From: Paenibacillus glycanilyticus
GTDB lineage: Bacteria; Bacillota; Bacilli; Paenibacillales; Paenibacillaceae
Direction: 5' to 3'
DNA length: 64,000 nt
NCBI RefSeq assembly: GCF_023715145.1
Contig: NZ_JAMBNP010000002.1
Span: 310,001 to 374,000, forward strand
Shown: piece after piece, positions 1 through 9,009 of the stretch
Layout: each line of letters starts with the position of its first letter
Numbering within the stretch: the first letter of the stretch is position 1
Made by a program: the position numbers and the translations under genes
The notes under the pieces: model-generated
Told to the model about the DNA's origin: nothing
Seen by the model: the letters and a program-made list of their open reading frames with translations, nothing else
Databases searched by the model: none

Positions 1-656
1 ACCTGTACTTTATGGATCAGGATTGGAAGCAAAGCCTGATGACAACGCCTGAAGCAAAAAGCGACATCGAATGGATTAAGAACCTGCAGGACGTTGACCA
101 CTCCATCGGGGTATGGGCTGATCTTGAAAAATCCGGTACGGATTGGATGAAGGGCAATGTCGCGTTCGAAATTCACGGAGTTTGGGAAGGCAAAAACAAA
201 CGCGAAAATGCCAAGTTTAACTGGGATGTATTGCCGCTTCCAGCCGGCAAAGCGAAGCAAGTCGGCTATACGGTAGGTACGGGCATCGGCGTGCTTAGCG
301 CTTCCAAGCATCAGGATGCGGCAGTGAAGTACCTCTCGTTCATGAATACCGTTGAAGCACAGCAGATCATGCTGCAGAACGGCGACTTCCCGCTTACGGA
401 AGACCAAGAGCTGAAGGATGCGCTGATCGAAACTCCGATCTGGAAAGGCACGAATATCCTTGCCACAATTGGCGTTGAAATGAGAGCCGAGCCGGTTGGC
501 AAAATCGTTGGCGCTTCGGAATACGTGCAATGGTGGAGCGACGAAGTACAGCATGCATTCAAAGAAGGCGAAGATCTGAACAAGCCGATTTTCGAAAAAG
601 CGGAGCATTTCAACGAGTATACCCTGGGTCTGCGCAAAGAGCTGGGCCTGGATTAA
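1..656 (+). CDS. Extracellular solute-binding protein of a sugar ABC transporter (5' end outside window)
   Basis: The reading frame is already open at the window edge (frame starting at base 3) and ends with TAA at 654-656, so only the C-terminal ~217 residues are present. The fragment has the look of family-1 sugar-binding proteins: a segment around 'GNVAFEIHGVWEG', then 'LPLPAGKAKQVGYTVGTGIGVL' and a C-terminal helical lobe. Such proteins bind oligosaccharides outside the membrane and hand them to permeases. The stop is 22 bp before the GH2 gene, which has its own Shine-Dalgarno site, so the two are probably co-transcribed and the ligand is likely the sugar the GH2 enzyme cleaves. The exact ligand cannot be told. 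Confidence 0.85.
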   Translation, partial: LYFMDQDWKQSLMTTPEAKSDIEWIKNLQDVDHSIGVWADLEKSGTDWMKGNVAFEIHGVWEGKNKRENAKFNWDVLPLPAGKAKQVGYTVGTGIGVLSASKHQDAAVKYLSFMNTVEAQQIMLQNGDFPLTEDQELKDALIETPIWKGTNILATIGVEMRAEPVGKIVGASEYVQWWSDEVQHAFKEGEDLNKPIFEKAEHFNEYTLGLRKELGLD

Positions 657-678
657 GATACGAAGGAGAGATTCGGCA

Positions 679-3273
679 ATGAAACAAGGCAAGAAGAGGG
701 TACCGCAATATTCCACGGCAGGCTTTTACGGAATTGAAGGAAGTCCGAGACAAGTATTTAACTTCAATCCGGGCTGGCGTTTCCTTAAAGGGGATGCACC
801 GGGCGCTCATGAGGCGCAGTTCGATGACAGAGACTGGGAGGCAGCAGCGCTGCCTCACGGCCTCGAGATTCTCGGCGAGAACGCGAGCGGGATGCGCAAT
901 TACCAAGGTACGGCTTGGTACCGGAAGCAGTTTATTCTTCCTGAGGAGTTAAAAGGCAAGCGGACCGTTATTCATTTCGAAGCGGTCATGGGAATTGCCG
1001 ATGTTTGGGTGAACGGACAGCCAGCCGTGCGGCATTTGGGCGGTTATCTTCCTTTCGCGGCGGATATCAGCCACCTTGTTTATTCTGATGGCCGGGAGAA
1101 CATCATTGCCGTGCGGGCAGACAATTCCAATGATCCGACCTATCCGCCGGGCAAGCCGCAGGACTATCTGGATTTCAGCTACCTCGGGGGGATTTACCGC
1201 GATGTGTACCTGATCGCAACGGAGCAGCTGCATGTGACGCATAACCTGCTAAGTTCAACGGTTGCCGGCGGGGGTGTATTTATTGGCATTCGCGATGTCT
1301 CCGAAAGACAGGCGGATATTGAAGTGAGGACGGAAGTGGAGAATGAGGACGGGGCTAACCGCTGCTTCACGCTGCGCACCGTGCTTGAGAATGAGGACGG
1401 CAAGGAATTGCTCGTCTTCGAAGAGATGGCAGAGCTGAAATCCGGCGAGAAGGGAACATTCGTCCAGAAGATGGACGCGCGGGACGTAAGACTGTGGCAT
1501 CCGAATGATCCATATCTCCATTTCATCCGGACGGAAGTGCTGGAGAACGGGAATATCGTCGACAGCTTCAAAACGAGGTTTGGCATCCGCTTGTTCGAGA
1601 TGCGCGGCGACGAAGGCTTCTTCGTTAACAAATCCTATATCGGGGAAAAACTGAGCGGCGTCAACCGCCATCAGGATTACGTATACGTCGGCAATGCCTT
1701 GCCGAATTCCGGCCAATGGCGCGATGCGGTGCTGCTCCGCGAAGGCGGCTCCAACGTTGTGCGCGCCGCCCATTATCCGCTGGCATCCGCGTTTATGGAC
1801 GCTTGCGACGAACTCGGATTGCTCGTTACGGTAGCGAATCCGGGCTGGCAATTCTACAATAACGAGGATCCCGTATTCGAACAGCGCGTATTCGAGGATA
1901 CGCGCGCGATGGTAAGGCGCGATCGGAACCGTCCGGCTGTCCTTCTATGGGAAACGGCGCTTAACGAGACGGATGATCAGCCGGTCTCCATGCTGAAGGA
2001 AATGCACCGGATTGTCCATAAAGAATTCCCGTTCCCGGGCGCGTTCACCTGCGCGGACGTGGACAGCGCCAAAGAAGCCGGCTTCGACTTCTACTATCAT
2101 GGCAGCATGCAAGACGAGAAATGCTCGCTCACCAGGGAATACGGCGATGGCGGCGAAGTCGATAACTTTGGTTCCCAGAATGCGATGACCCGCGTGAAGC
2201 GCGAATGGGGGGAGCTTGCGATGCTCAATCAGGCGATGATCCGGGCCAGAGATCTCGATGATGTCTACTCAACGCCTCCGAAGCGCGTAGGAGCAACGGT
2301 ATGGTGCGGAATTGACCATCAACGGGGCTACCATCCGGATCCGTTCCTTGGCGGGGTGCTTGACCTGTACCGCGTGCCTCGTTACTCCTATTATTTGTTC
2401 AAGAGCCAATACGCTCCCGACTTTAAGCTGAAGGGGATTGAAACGGGCCCAATGGTCTACATTACCCACGAGCTGACACAGGTATCCGGCAGCGATGTGA
2501 TCCTGTTCACGAACTGCGAAGAAGTCCGGTTGACCTGGCTTGGCCAAGTGATTGGCACACAAAAGCCGGAGCCGAATTACACGGCGATGCCGCATCCGCC
2601 CGTTGTGTTCAAGGATGTATTCGACTTCCATGAAATCTCGTCGAACTGGCGTCACCGGACGGGCGAGATTGAAATGGTGGCAGAAGGCTTAATTAACGGT
2701 GAGGTAGTCTGCCGTGAAGTAAAAGTCTATTCGGAATGGCTGGCCGGCGTGAAGCTCGAGGTGGACGACGTACATATCGGCCTGGCCGCCGACGGCTCCG
2801 ATTTTATTCCGGTTCGTGCCGTGCTCGTCGATCATAAAGGCGTTCCGAAGGTGCTTGGCAATGAATACATTCACTTTGTGGTTGAGGGACCGGGCGAGAT
2901 TGTTGACGGTCCAGTCCCGGGCGCTAATCCGATGCGTACGCAGTTCGGGACGGCAACGGCATTCGTTCGGGCAACGACGGAGTCCGGCGAGATTGCCGTA
3001 AAAGCATTCTGCAACGGTCTTGCATCCGATCAGATCGTCATTCGTTCCGTGAAGCCTGCCCTGCCGCTCATTTACGATCCTTCGTATGCGGAAGAAAGCC
3101 GCAAAGCCGAATCGAAAGCGAATGCTCCGGCTGTTGCTGCCGCGCTAGCCGTTGCCGTATCCGGCAATGATGCGGAAGCGATTCAGAAGCTGGAGGCAAC
3201 CATCAAGCGCCTGCAGCTGGAGCTGACCAGCAAAGAGCAGGATATTATGGAATTGCGGGGAAGCCGCGCGTAA
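679..3273 (+). CDS. Glycoside hydrolase family 2 enzyme, beta-galactosidase-like
   Basis: This 864-residue protein has the GH2 order: an N-terminal jelly-roll sugar-binding domain (about 25-190, with 'GTAWYRKQF' and 'GGIYRDVYL'), an Ig-like domain (about 195-310), and a TIM barrel ('GVNRHQDY', 'VVRAAHYPLASAFMDACDELGLLV'). The likely acid/base is E430 in 'LNE' and the likely nucleophile is E487 in 'TREYGD'. A further beta domain follows. The last ~30 residues form a charged coiled-coil-like helix after an Ala-rich linker, which is unusual for GH2. There is no signal peptide, so it should act in the cytoplasm on imported sugar. The ATG at 679 has AAGGAGAG upstream. Substrate (beta-galactoside versus another beta-glycoside) is inferred only from family similarity. 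Confidence 0.88.
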   Translation: MKQGKKRVPQYSTAGFYGIEGSPRQVFNFNPGWRFLKGDAPGAHEAQFDDRDWEAAALPHGLEILGENASGMRNYQGTAWYRKQFILPEELKGKRTVIHFEAVMGIADVWVNGQPAVRHLGGYLPFAADISHLVYSDGRENIIAVRADNSNDPTYPPGKPQDYLDFSYLGGIYRDVYLIATEQLHVTHNLLSSTVAGGGVFIGIRDVSERQADIEVRTEVENEDGANRCFTLRTVLENEDGKELLVFEEMAELKSGEKGTFVQKMDARDVRLWHPNDPYLHFIRTEVLENGNIVDSFKTRFGIRLFEMRGDEGFFVNKSYIGEKLSGVNRHQDYVYVGNALPNSGQWRDAVLLREGGSNVVRAAHYPLASAFMDACDELGLLVTVANPGWQFYNNEDPVFEQRVFEDTRAMVRRDRNRPAVLLWETALNETDDQPVSMLKEMHRIVHKEFPFPGAFTCADVDSAKEAGFDFYYHGSMQDEKCSLTREYGDGGEVDNFGSQNAMTRVKREWGELAMLNQAMIRARDLDDVYSTPPKRVGATVWCGIDHQRGYHPDPFLGGVLDLYRVPRYSYYLFKSQYAPDFKLKGIETGPMVYITHELTQVSGSDVILFTNCEEVRLTWLGQVIGTQKPEPNYTAMPHPPVVFKDVFDFHEISSNWRHRTGEIEMVAEGLINGEVVCREVKVYSEWLAGVKLEVDDVHIGLAADGSDFIPVRAVLVDHKGVPKVLGNEYIHFVVEGPGEIVDGPVPGANPMRTQFGTATAFVRATTESGEIAVKAFCNGLASDQIVIRSVKPALPLIYDPSYAEESRKAESKANAPAVAAALAVAVSGNDAEAIQKLEATIKRLQLELTSKEQDIMELRGSRA

Positions 3274-3285
3274 TCGATCAGGGAG

Positions 3286-3326
3286 AAGCCCCGAGCATCT
3301 GTATCCATTGCTCGGGGCTTTCTTTT
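3286..3326 (+). terminator. Rho-independent terminator after the GH2 gene
   Basis: An 11-bp perfect stem (AAGCCCCGAGC at 3286-3296 with GCTCGGGGCTT at 3310-3320) is followed by TCTTTT. It closes the sugar-binding protein/GH2 transcription unit. Confidence 0.85.
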
Positions 3327-3443
3327 GCCCTCCGGAATCAGAAAGATTGGATGGTCTAAGTTCCGTCCAATTGGATGGTTACAGAAGCCGGGTTGAAATT
3401 TATGATGAGTTCAAGAACATCATCATGTAAAGGGTGGTTACAA

Positions 3444-3572
3444 ATGAAGGAATTAATCTCTTTTATTTTTCTGACATTAGCGTTTATCTCTGGTCCATTT
3501 CTGATCGTATGGTTCGGGCGTCAGGCTATTAGCGGCGAGGAGCTTCTGGAGGCCGAGGGACAGCATCATTAA
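3444..3572 (+). CDS. Small single-pass membrane protein, unknown function
   Basis: A 42-residue frame begins at ATG 3444 behind a moderate Shine-Dalgarno site (AAAGGGTGG). An earlier in-frame ATG at 3375 has no ribosome site and is disfavoured. Residues about 4-25 (ISFIFLTLAFISGPFLIVWFG) form one hydrophobic segment, followed by a short acidic tail ending in two His. A terminator hairpin follows. I do not recognise a family. Confidence 0.45.
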   Translation: MKELISFIFLTLAFISGPFLIVWFGRQAISGEELLEAEGQHH

Positions 3573-3591
3573 TCTCGCTGCGCGCAAAGTA

Positions 3592-3640
3592 AAATGACGT
3601 ATGCTTATTGTCCGAATTGTGGACAGCGCATACGTCATTT
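3592..3640. terminator. Bidirectional terminator between the small ORF and the MocR gene
   Basis: A 13-bp perfect stem (AAATGACGTATGC with GCATACGTCATTT) has an inner GTCC/GGAC stem and T-rich flanks on both strands. It lies directly at the 3' end of the minus-strand MocR gene and after the plus-strand small ORF. Confidence 0.75.
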
Positions 3641-5083
3641 TTATTTCGCCAAGGTCTCTCTCAAGGCTAAAGCGAATTTATCGATACCCGTCTCGATTTC
3701 CTCTATTGAAGCCCGGGCGTAGGATAATCTGACATAACCCGGTTCGGTGCCAAACACAGTGCCCGGAATAAAAAGAACGCCATTCTTGATTCCGTTGTTC
3801 AGCAGCCCGTAGTCCTTGACTTCCTCGTTGATTTTACACCAGAGACTTAACCCGCCTTGGGGCAATTCGAAAGAAACCTTGCTTCCAAGCTTGCGGTACA
3901 GGGCTTCGGCCATCACATCCCGGCGAAGACGCAAAGAGTCTCTCAGACGCTCCAGATGAGGGGCTAGCGCATTGGATTCAAGCAGATGCGCGGCTATCCA
4001 TTGCGGGAAAATGCTCAGGCCGAAATCCATCTGCTGCCGTGCGTCCGACAAGCGCCGGATGACGGCTTCAGGGGCAGCCATCCAGCCGATCCGCAGTCCG
4101 GAAGCAGCCACTTTGGACAACGAACCGATGTATAAGACACTGCCGCTCCGGTCTAAAGCCTTGATGGGAGAAGGGGCTGCTTCATCGAAAGAGGTCATGC
4201 TGAACGGATCATCCTCAACGATTGGAATTCCTAGCTGTTCACAGCAGCTTAGAACCTCTGCTTTTCGTACAGGACTCATTACGGCACCTGTCGGATTCTG
4301 ATAATTCGGATTAAGAAATACCATCCGGATCCGGTGCTGCTTATATAATGCTCGGATATCATCCGGCTTAACCCCATGCTCATCTACGGATAAACCAAAC
4401 AAGCGGATTCCCGCGGACTGAAACATGGGTAAAGAGTAGCAATAGGATGGATTCTCAATAGCAATGGCATCACCGGGACTGAGCAGACATTGCGTGATGA
4501 GATATAAGGACTGCTGCGAGCCGGATGTCACCAGAATCGATTCATCGGTTGCCTGAATTCCCCGCTGTTCATGAAGGAATGAAGTTATTGCCTTGCGGAG
4601 CGGGACATAACCCTGCGGATCCCCGTATCCAAGCGTCTCGCGAAACGGCAGGCTTTGCATCAGGCTTCTGATTTCTTCATTAGGCGAAAGCTCGGGAGCC
4701 AGCTCTCCGTTAGCGAAATTAATAAACGGTTCTCTGCTTTGATCCGCTTCCCTTATTCTCCGCATAAAGGGCAGATTGGGAAGAAGGGTGCCCCCTTCGA
4801 CATAATGGTTCCAATTGGGGGAAGGATCCATTCCCCATTTATGTCCGCAGACGCGGGTGCCGCTTCCCGTTAAGCTCTCGATCATTCCGAGCGAGCGAAT
4901 ATTCTCATAGGCTTGTACAATCGTGCTTCGATTAACGCCTAATTGATCGGCCAGTTTGCGTTCCGAAGGCAGGAGACTTCCGGGAGGCAGTTCTCCTAGT
5001 GTAATCCTCTGCTCCAAATACGCCGCGATTTGTTGATACAGCGGCTGCTTGCTGTTTCTATCCGGTTTCCACATGGTACTCAC
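3641..5083 (-). CDS. MocR/GabR-type regulator (GntR helix-turn-helix fused to an aminotransferase fold)
   Basis: The 480-residue protein has a GntR winged helix at about 10-75 ('LLPSERKLADQLGVNRSTIVQAYENI') and a class I aminotransferase-like domain from about 115. The PLP lysine is K324 in 'SLSKVAASGLRIGW'. The 'NPNYQNPTG' motif at 258-266 and D291/D292 in 'VEDDPFS' are the usual cofactor contacts. MocR proteins are PLP-responsive transcription factors, often for vitamin B6, GABA or amino-acid genes. No divergent enzyme gene sits next to it, so its target is unknown. Confidence 0.9.
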   Translation of the reverse strand: MSTMWKPDRNSKQPLYQQIAAYLEQRITLGELPPGSLLPSERKLADQLGVNRSTIVQAYENIRSLGMIESLTGSGTRVCGHKWGMDPSPNWNHYVEGGTLLPNLPFMRRIREADQSREPFINFANGELAPELSPNEEIRSLMQSLPFRETLGYGDPQGYVPLRKAITSFLHEQRGIQATDESILVTSGSQQSLYLITQCLLSPGDAIAIENPSYCYSLPMFQSAGIRLFGLSVDEHGVKPDDIRALYKQHRIRMVFLNPNYQNPTGAVMSPVRKAEVLSCCEQLGIPIVEDDPFSMTSFDEAAPSPIKALDRSGSVLYIGSLSKVAASGLRIGWMAAPEAVIRRLSDARQQMDFGLSIFPQWIAAHLLESNALAPHLERLRDSLRLRRDVMAEALYRKLGSKVSFELPQGGLSLWCKINEEVKDYGLLNNGIKNGVLFIPGTVFGTEPGYVRLSYARASIEEIETGIDKFALALRETLAK

Positions 5084-5172
5084 CTTTCCGAGCAGTTGCT
5101 GATTAATCTAGATTAACATAATACAGCAAATAAGAGCACTCTGCCCGAAAAGACGGAGTGTCCTTAGGTTTT

Positions 5173-6609
5173 CTATAAAGTGACTTTCGTGCGCAGCGAG
5201 CGCTTATATTCGTTGGGCCTCATGCCCGTGTAATTCTTGAACGTATTCGAGAAATACGAATAATGGGAAAATCCTACTTTCTCGGCCAGCTCGTAGTTGC
5301 GGAATCTTCCTTCGCTTAAATAATGCTTCGCAAGTTCAATTCGCCGCTCCAATACATAATCTATCGCCGATTTGCCAAGCTCCTTCTTGAACAGAAGGCT
5401 GAAGTGGGAAGGACTTAATCCAGCCTCCAGCGCAATATCGTTAATCGTAAGCTTGTCCGCGATATGCCGATGAATGTAATCCAAGGCGCGGGCAATCTCT
5501 GCGCGAACGGTTGCCGTACCCGCGGTTGCGGCATCCCGCTCACGCAGCCAAACGCGCAACAGCTCGATAGCTTCCGCCAGGCGTTCCGCCTGACCAAAGG
5601 CAGGCCACTCCGGTAAGGAGGAATCCTGGCGCAGGAATGACTCAAGAGACTGCAGCCAGGCATAAACCTCCTCCGGCTCCGGTCGATAGAGAAGAAGCAG
5701 CGCAAATATGCTATTCAAGCTTTTCTGGGCTGGAGCCGATTCCGCCTCGTAACGCAAGGAGACGGCCAGTACATTCAATTCCAGCTGCAGAGCTTCGGTA
5801 AGCGGATGAAATTCGGGAACCTGGTCCGCAAAGATGGAGTGGGAGCTCTCCTTGTAGAAGCGGTGAATAAATAATCGCTCGGCCTGCTTGTAGCCTTCCC
5901 TGATCATGGAAGGGGAAGACAGGCGGCTGCTCACGGCTAAGGTGACGGACAGATTCAAATAGGAACGAAGCGGAGCCGCGATAGCCCGTTCAAGCTGCAG
6001 ACATTTGTTTCTTGACTCTTCCTGGCTCTGAGCCGGTTCTTGCAGCAGCAATATGGAGAATTTGCCGAATTCCAGCGGGAAGAGCTCGAACTGTTCGGGA
6101 AATAAGAGCTGGAGGGAGTCCCGGATAACATCCAGCATGCTGTTTTCCACCAGATGATGATCCTTCTCCGAATAGGCGTCGAGAAAGGGACCAAGCCCAT
6201 CAATCTGACCAAGAATCATAACGAAAGCGTCCGATTCCAGATGAATGCCAAGCGCTTTGGCTTGGGTTGTGATTTCGTTATCCTCTTCGTATACACGGGA
6301 CAGCAGCTGCTTCAGGAAGTATTTGCGAAGCGGATATTGAACAGCGCCTGCCGTCCCGACATCCACCAAATCCCGGTGGGCGGTCACGATGAGATTATTA
6401 GCCGAATCGCCAAGCTTATGAAGCAGGGATTGTTCATCAACGACCGGCAATTTGATCTCAATTAGCGAAATATCCGGCAGCAGCCTTCTGACAAGCTCGA
6501 GTGCCTCCTCGCCATTTGACGCTTTTCCGATAATTTTGCAGTTCCGTTTGTTCCAAGGGAGTTGTCCGTGATTGATAGCCTCGTCATCTACAAGGATTAG
6601 TGTTTTCAT
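5173..6609 (-). CDS. AraC-type response regulator with a degenerate receiver domain
   Basis: This 478-residue protein resembles YesN-type regulators: receiver domain at 1-120, a long middle segment, and two C-terminal AraC helix-turn-helix motifs at about 375-475 ('LTINDIALEAGLSPSHFSLLFKKELG', 'YELAEKVGFSHYSYFSNTFKNYTGMRPNEYK'). The acidic pair D8/D9 is present, but the phospho-acceptor position in 'SLIEIKLP' is E51 rather than Asp, and the usual Lys region reads 'YPLRKYF'. Phosphorylation at the normal site is therefore unlikely. No sensor kinase gene is adjacent. The divergent neighbour is the beta-helix gene at 6827, a possible target. Confidence 0.88.
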   Translation of the reverse strand: MKTLILVDDEAINHGQLPWNKRNCKIIGKASNGEEALELVRRLLPDISLIEIKLPVVDEQSLLHKLGDSANNLIVTAHRDLVDVGTAGAVQYPLRKYFLKQLLSRVYEEDNEITTQAKALGIHLESDAFVMILGQIDGLGPFLDAYSEKDHHLVENSMLDVIRDSLQLLFPEQFELFPLEFGKFSILLLQEPAQSQEESRNKCLQLERAIAAPLRSYLNLSVTLAVSSRLSSPSMIREGYKQAERLFIHRFYKESSHSIFADQVPEFHPLTEALQLELNVLAVSLRYEAESAPAQKSLNSIFALLLLYRPEPEEVYAWLQSLESFLRQDSSLPEWPAFGQAERLAEAIELLRVWLRERDAATAGTATVRAEIARALDYIHRHIADKLTINDIALEAGLSPSHFSLLFKKELGKSAIDYVLERRIELAKHYLSEGRFRNYELAEKVGFSHYSYFSNTFKNYTGMRPNEYKRSLRTKVTL

Positions 6610-6826
6610 GCTGAACCTCCATGCAATAGGAGTATAAGTACATCCATCATAAGGCCGGCATGACCGGTAAAACAGTGAGCAATTCCACGGAAACTAACAC
6701 GATTCAACGGAAAAGCATAATCCTGCGATGCCGATGAATAGTTCAATTTTTCGTGGGATTGTTGCTGTTAAACGCCGAGGTTATTTAGTACATTTAACGC
6801 TATATCATCGGGGAGGCGACTAGGCA

Positions 6827-8467
6827 ATGGAACGGTCCATTTACGTAAAAGATTTCACAGACGGGGACGATGCCAGCCGGATAAGGGCGGCCATCGAACG
6901 GGCGATTGCTGCAGGCGCAGCGAAGGTTGTATTTGAACCGGGCCGTTATATCCTGCAAAGTACGGTTATCTTTGAAACGGAAGGCTTTGAGCATGATGCC
7001 AGCAGTACGGAAGCCGGCTTTAAAGACTGCCATATCGTTGTGCAGGGCGCTAGAGGTCTGACGCTCCAAGGCGCGGTTGATGAGCAAGGCGAACCAGCTA
7101 CCGTATTGGTTGGATATAATGATGGACGTATTCACGGCTATCTGCCTTCTATATTGTGGTGCGAGGATTGCGAGGAGCTGACGCTGAACAGCTTGGCCTT
7201 TACCCGGGAGCCGAATTTCGCTTCGGCAGGCGTCATTATTCACAAAGACGACCGGCATACGGTTGTTGAAGTGTTCGAAGGGAACCGCTGCGAGGAGACG
7301 ATGGGGGCGTACTGCATGAACCGATTCGATCCGGGCACGGGCGCGCTTACCGGAGAAAGCGTCACCTATGGCTATGGGACGGAGAAGCCTTGGGTACGCA
7401 CCGGAGAACGGCAGCTGACGCTCGAGGATGCCGATGTAGCCTCCAAGGTACGGGTCGGAGAGTTTTTGTCCTGGCATCAGGGAGCGAGAACGGATTTTCA
7501 GACCTATTTTGCCAGATGCAACGATCTGCAGCTCTCCAATATCCGGACATTAAACGCAAACGGATTTGCGATGCTGGCGGAAAGCTGCCGAGGCATCTCC
7601 GCTGAGCGTGTTGTCTTCCGGCCTGACGGGAACAAATTGTTCACCGCTCCGCGCGATGCCTGGAAGCTGTTCAAGTGCAGCGGGGAAATCCATATCTCAG
7701 GCATGCATATAGAAGGCGTTAGGATGGATGGCCAGAATATGCACAGCAATTGGCTGGAGCTGGAGCAAATCGTCCATAAGCGCGAAGCGGTATTTTACTG
7801 CAAGTATACCTTTGCCCCGTTGATAACCGGAAGCACGGTGGAGTGCCATATCGGCGAGGATACCTTTCCATTAACCGTCGCAGACTGGAAGCATGAAGCG
7901 AAGCGCGGATTGGGACATCTGTATCGTATTCAATTCCATGAGGATTTGCCTGTTGGGACGGCAAACGGGATGCTGGCGGCAGCAGCGTGCTGGGAGCCGG
8001 ACCGCTATGTGTGCAAAGATTCTTCTTTTATCAATATTGCGGGAGCCGGACATCTTGTCCGTTACGATCATCTGTATTTGCTTAACAACTTGTACAAAAA
8101 CACGATGAATCCCGGTGTTCTGCTAGGCGCCGAGCTGCCGGTCCATTCCGAGGGCGGCCATGCGACGGATATTATGATCAAGGATTGCGAGTTCGATAAT
8201 TGCGGGTTCTTCCCCCGTTACGGGGCAGCAGGCTGCATCGGCATCAAGTCCGCAGGATTCAGCGGGAAGTACAACAAGAATATCATGATCGTGAACAACG
8301 TCATGCGGAATTCGGAGATTGGAGTCCATTGCTTGGATGGGGATGAAGTCTATGTGATCCGCAACACCTTTGACCATGTGGCTGCTCCTGTGCTTGCGGA
8401 TGAATCGGTTGGCGGTTATATTTTCGAGCAGCACAGCAGGATTGCGAATGCGGTCTCCGGAAAATAA
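6827..8467 (+). CDS. Right-handed parallel beta-helix protein, possible GH110-like glycosidase
   Basis: The 546-residue protein opens with the 'DFTDGDDASRIRAAIERAIAAGAAKVVFEPGRYIL' start typical of pectate-lyase-fold proteins and carries several beta-helix rungs ('IVVQGARGLTLQG', 'DIMIKDCEFDNCG', 'NIMIVNNVMRNSEIGVHC'). The 'MDGQNMHSNWLEL' segment and overall layout recall GH110 alpha-galactosidases, but that assignment is by eye. There is no signal peptide, so it should be cytoplasmic. The ATG follows GGGGAGG at about 6810. The gene stands alone, divergent from the AraC-type regulator, and ends at a terminator. Confidence 0.7.
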   Translation: MERSIYVKDFTDGDDASRIRAAIERAIAAGAAKVVFEPGRYILQSTVIFETEGFEHDASSTEAGFKDCHIVVQGARGLTLQGAVDEQGEPATVLVGYNDGRIHGYLPSILWCEDCEELTLNSLAFTREPNFASAGVIIHKDDRHTVVEVFEGNRCEETMGAYCMNRFDPGTGALTGESVTYGYGTEKPWVRTGERQLTLEDADVASKVRVGEFLSWHQGARTDFQTYFARCNDLQLSNIRTLNANGFAMLAESCRGISAERVVFRPDGNKLFTAPRDAWKLFKCSGEIHISGMHIEGVRMDGQNMHSNWLELEQIVHKREAVFYCKYTFAPLITGSTVECHIGEDTFPLTVADWKHEAKRGLGHLYRIQFHEDLPVGTANGMLAAAACWEPDRYVCKDSSFINIAGAGHLVRYDHLYLLNNLYKNTMNPGVLLGAELPVHSEGGHATDIMIKDCEFDNCGFFPRYGAAGCIGIKSAGFSGKYNKNIMIVNNVMRNSEIGVHCLDGDEVYVIRNTFDHVAAPVLADESVGGYIFEQHSRIANAVSGK

Positions 8468-8479
8468 GGCATGTTCAAA

Positions 8480-8513
8480 AAGCCCGTCGGCTGCGTCTGC
8501 AACCGCCGGGCTT
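8480..8513 (+). terminator. Terminator after the beta-helix gene
   Basis: The stem AAGCCCGTCGG/CCGCCGGGCTT has one internal mismatch and a T-rich tail. It closes the beta-helix gene and lies close to the 3' end of the minus-strand wHTH gene. Confidence 0.65.
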
Positions 8514-8540
8514 CTTGGTTTGGGTAGGCTTGTCAGGCTT

Positions 8541-8855
8541 TCACTCCAAGCCGTTCATCCTGAACATAAAGCCGACGCCTCGGACGTTGCGAATATACCG
8601 CTGACAGCCGGAAGGGGCGAGCTTTTTGCGCAAATAATGAATGTAGACCTCAATGGAGCTTATGCCGACCTCCGCATGGCAGCCCCGAACCTGGCTGAGC
8701 AGCTGCTCCTTCGATAAAACCTGTTCCCGGTTTAACAACAAATATTCGAGCAGTTCGAATTCCTTCGCCGATAGATATAACGGTTCGCCGCAAGCAAAGG
8801 CTTCTTTCGTGCGGGGATTGACGGAGAGCTCTCCGTATTGAATCTCGCTAGTCAT
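8541..8855 (-). CDS. Stand-alone OmpR/PhoB-type winged-helix DNA-binding protein
   Basis: The ~104-residue protein is only the effector half of an OmpR-family regulator: 'LSAKEFELLEYLLLNREQVLSKEQLLSQVRG', then 'IEVYIHYLRKKL' and 'IRNVRGVGFMF'. No receiver domain is encoded upstream. The ATG at 8855 is chosen over an in-frame GTG at 8864 because AAAGGTGAG lies at the right spacing before the ATG. It could be a phosphorylation-independent regulator or the surviving half of a broken gene, but the ribosome site favours a functional small protein. Confidence 0.72.
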   Translation of the reverse strand: MTSEIQYGELSVNPRTKEAFACGEPLYLSAKEFELLEYLLLNREQVLSKEQLLSQVRGCHAEVGISSIEVYIHYLRKKLAPSGCQRYIRNVRGVGFMFRMNGLE

Positions 8856-9009
8856 TCGTCTCACCTTTCCGGTTCGTCATTATGGCTGTGTCTCGTATTA
8901 TATCAACCTAAACTTAATGAACTCTTAGAAAAGATCACGCGGAGGCGAGTATGCATGCTTCATCACTTTCCTGTATGATAATGTGGTAAGGAAAGGAAGG
9001 TTAGAAGCG

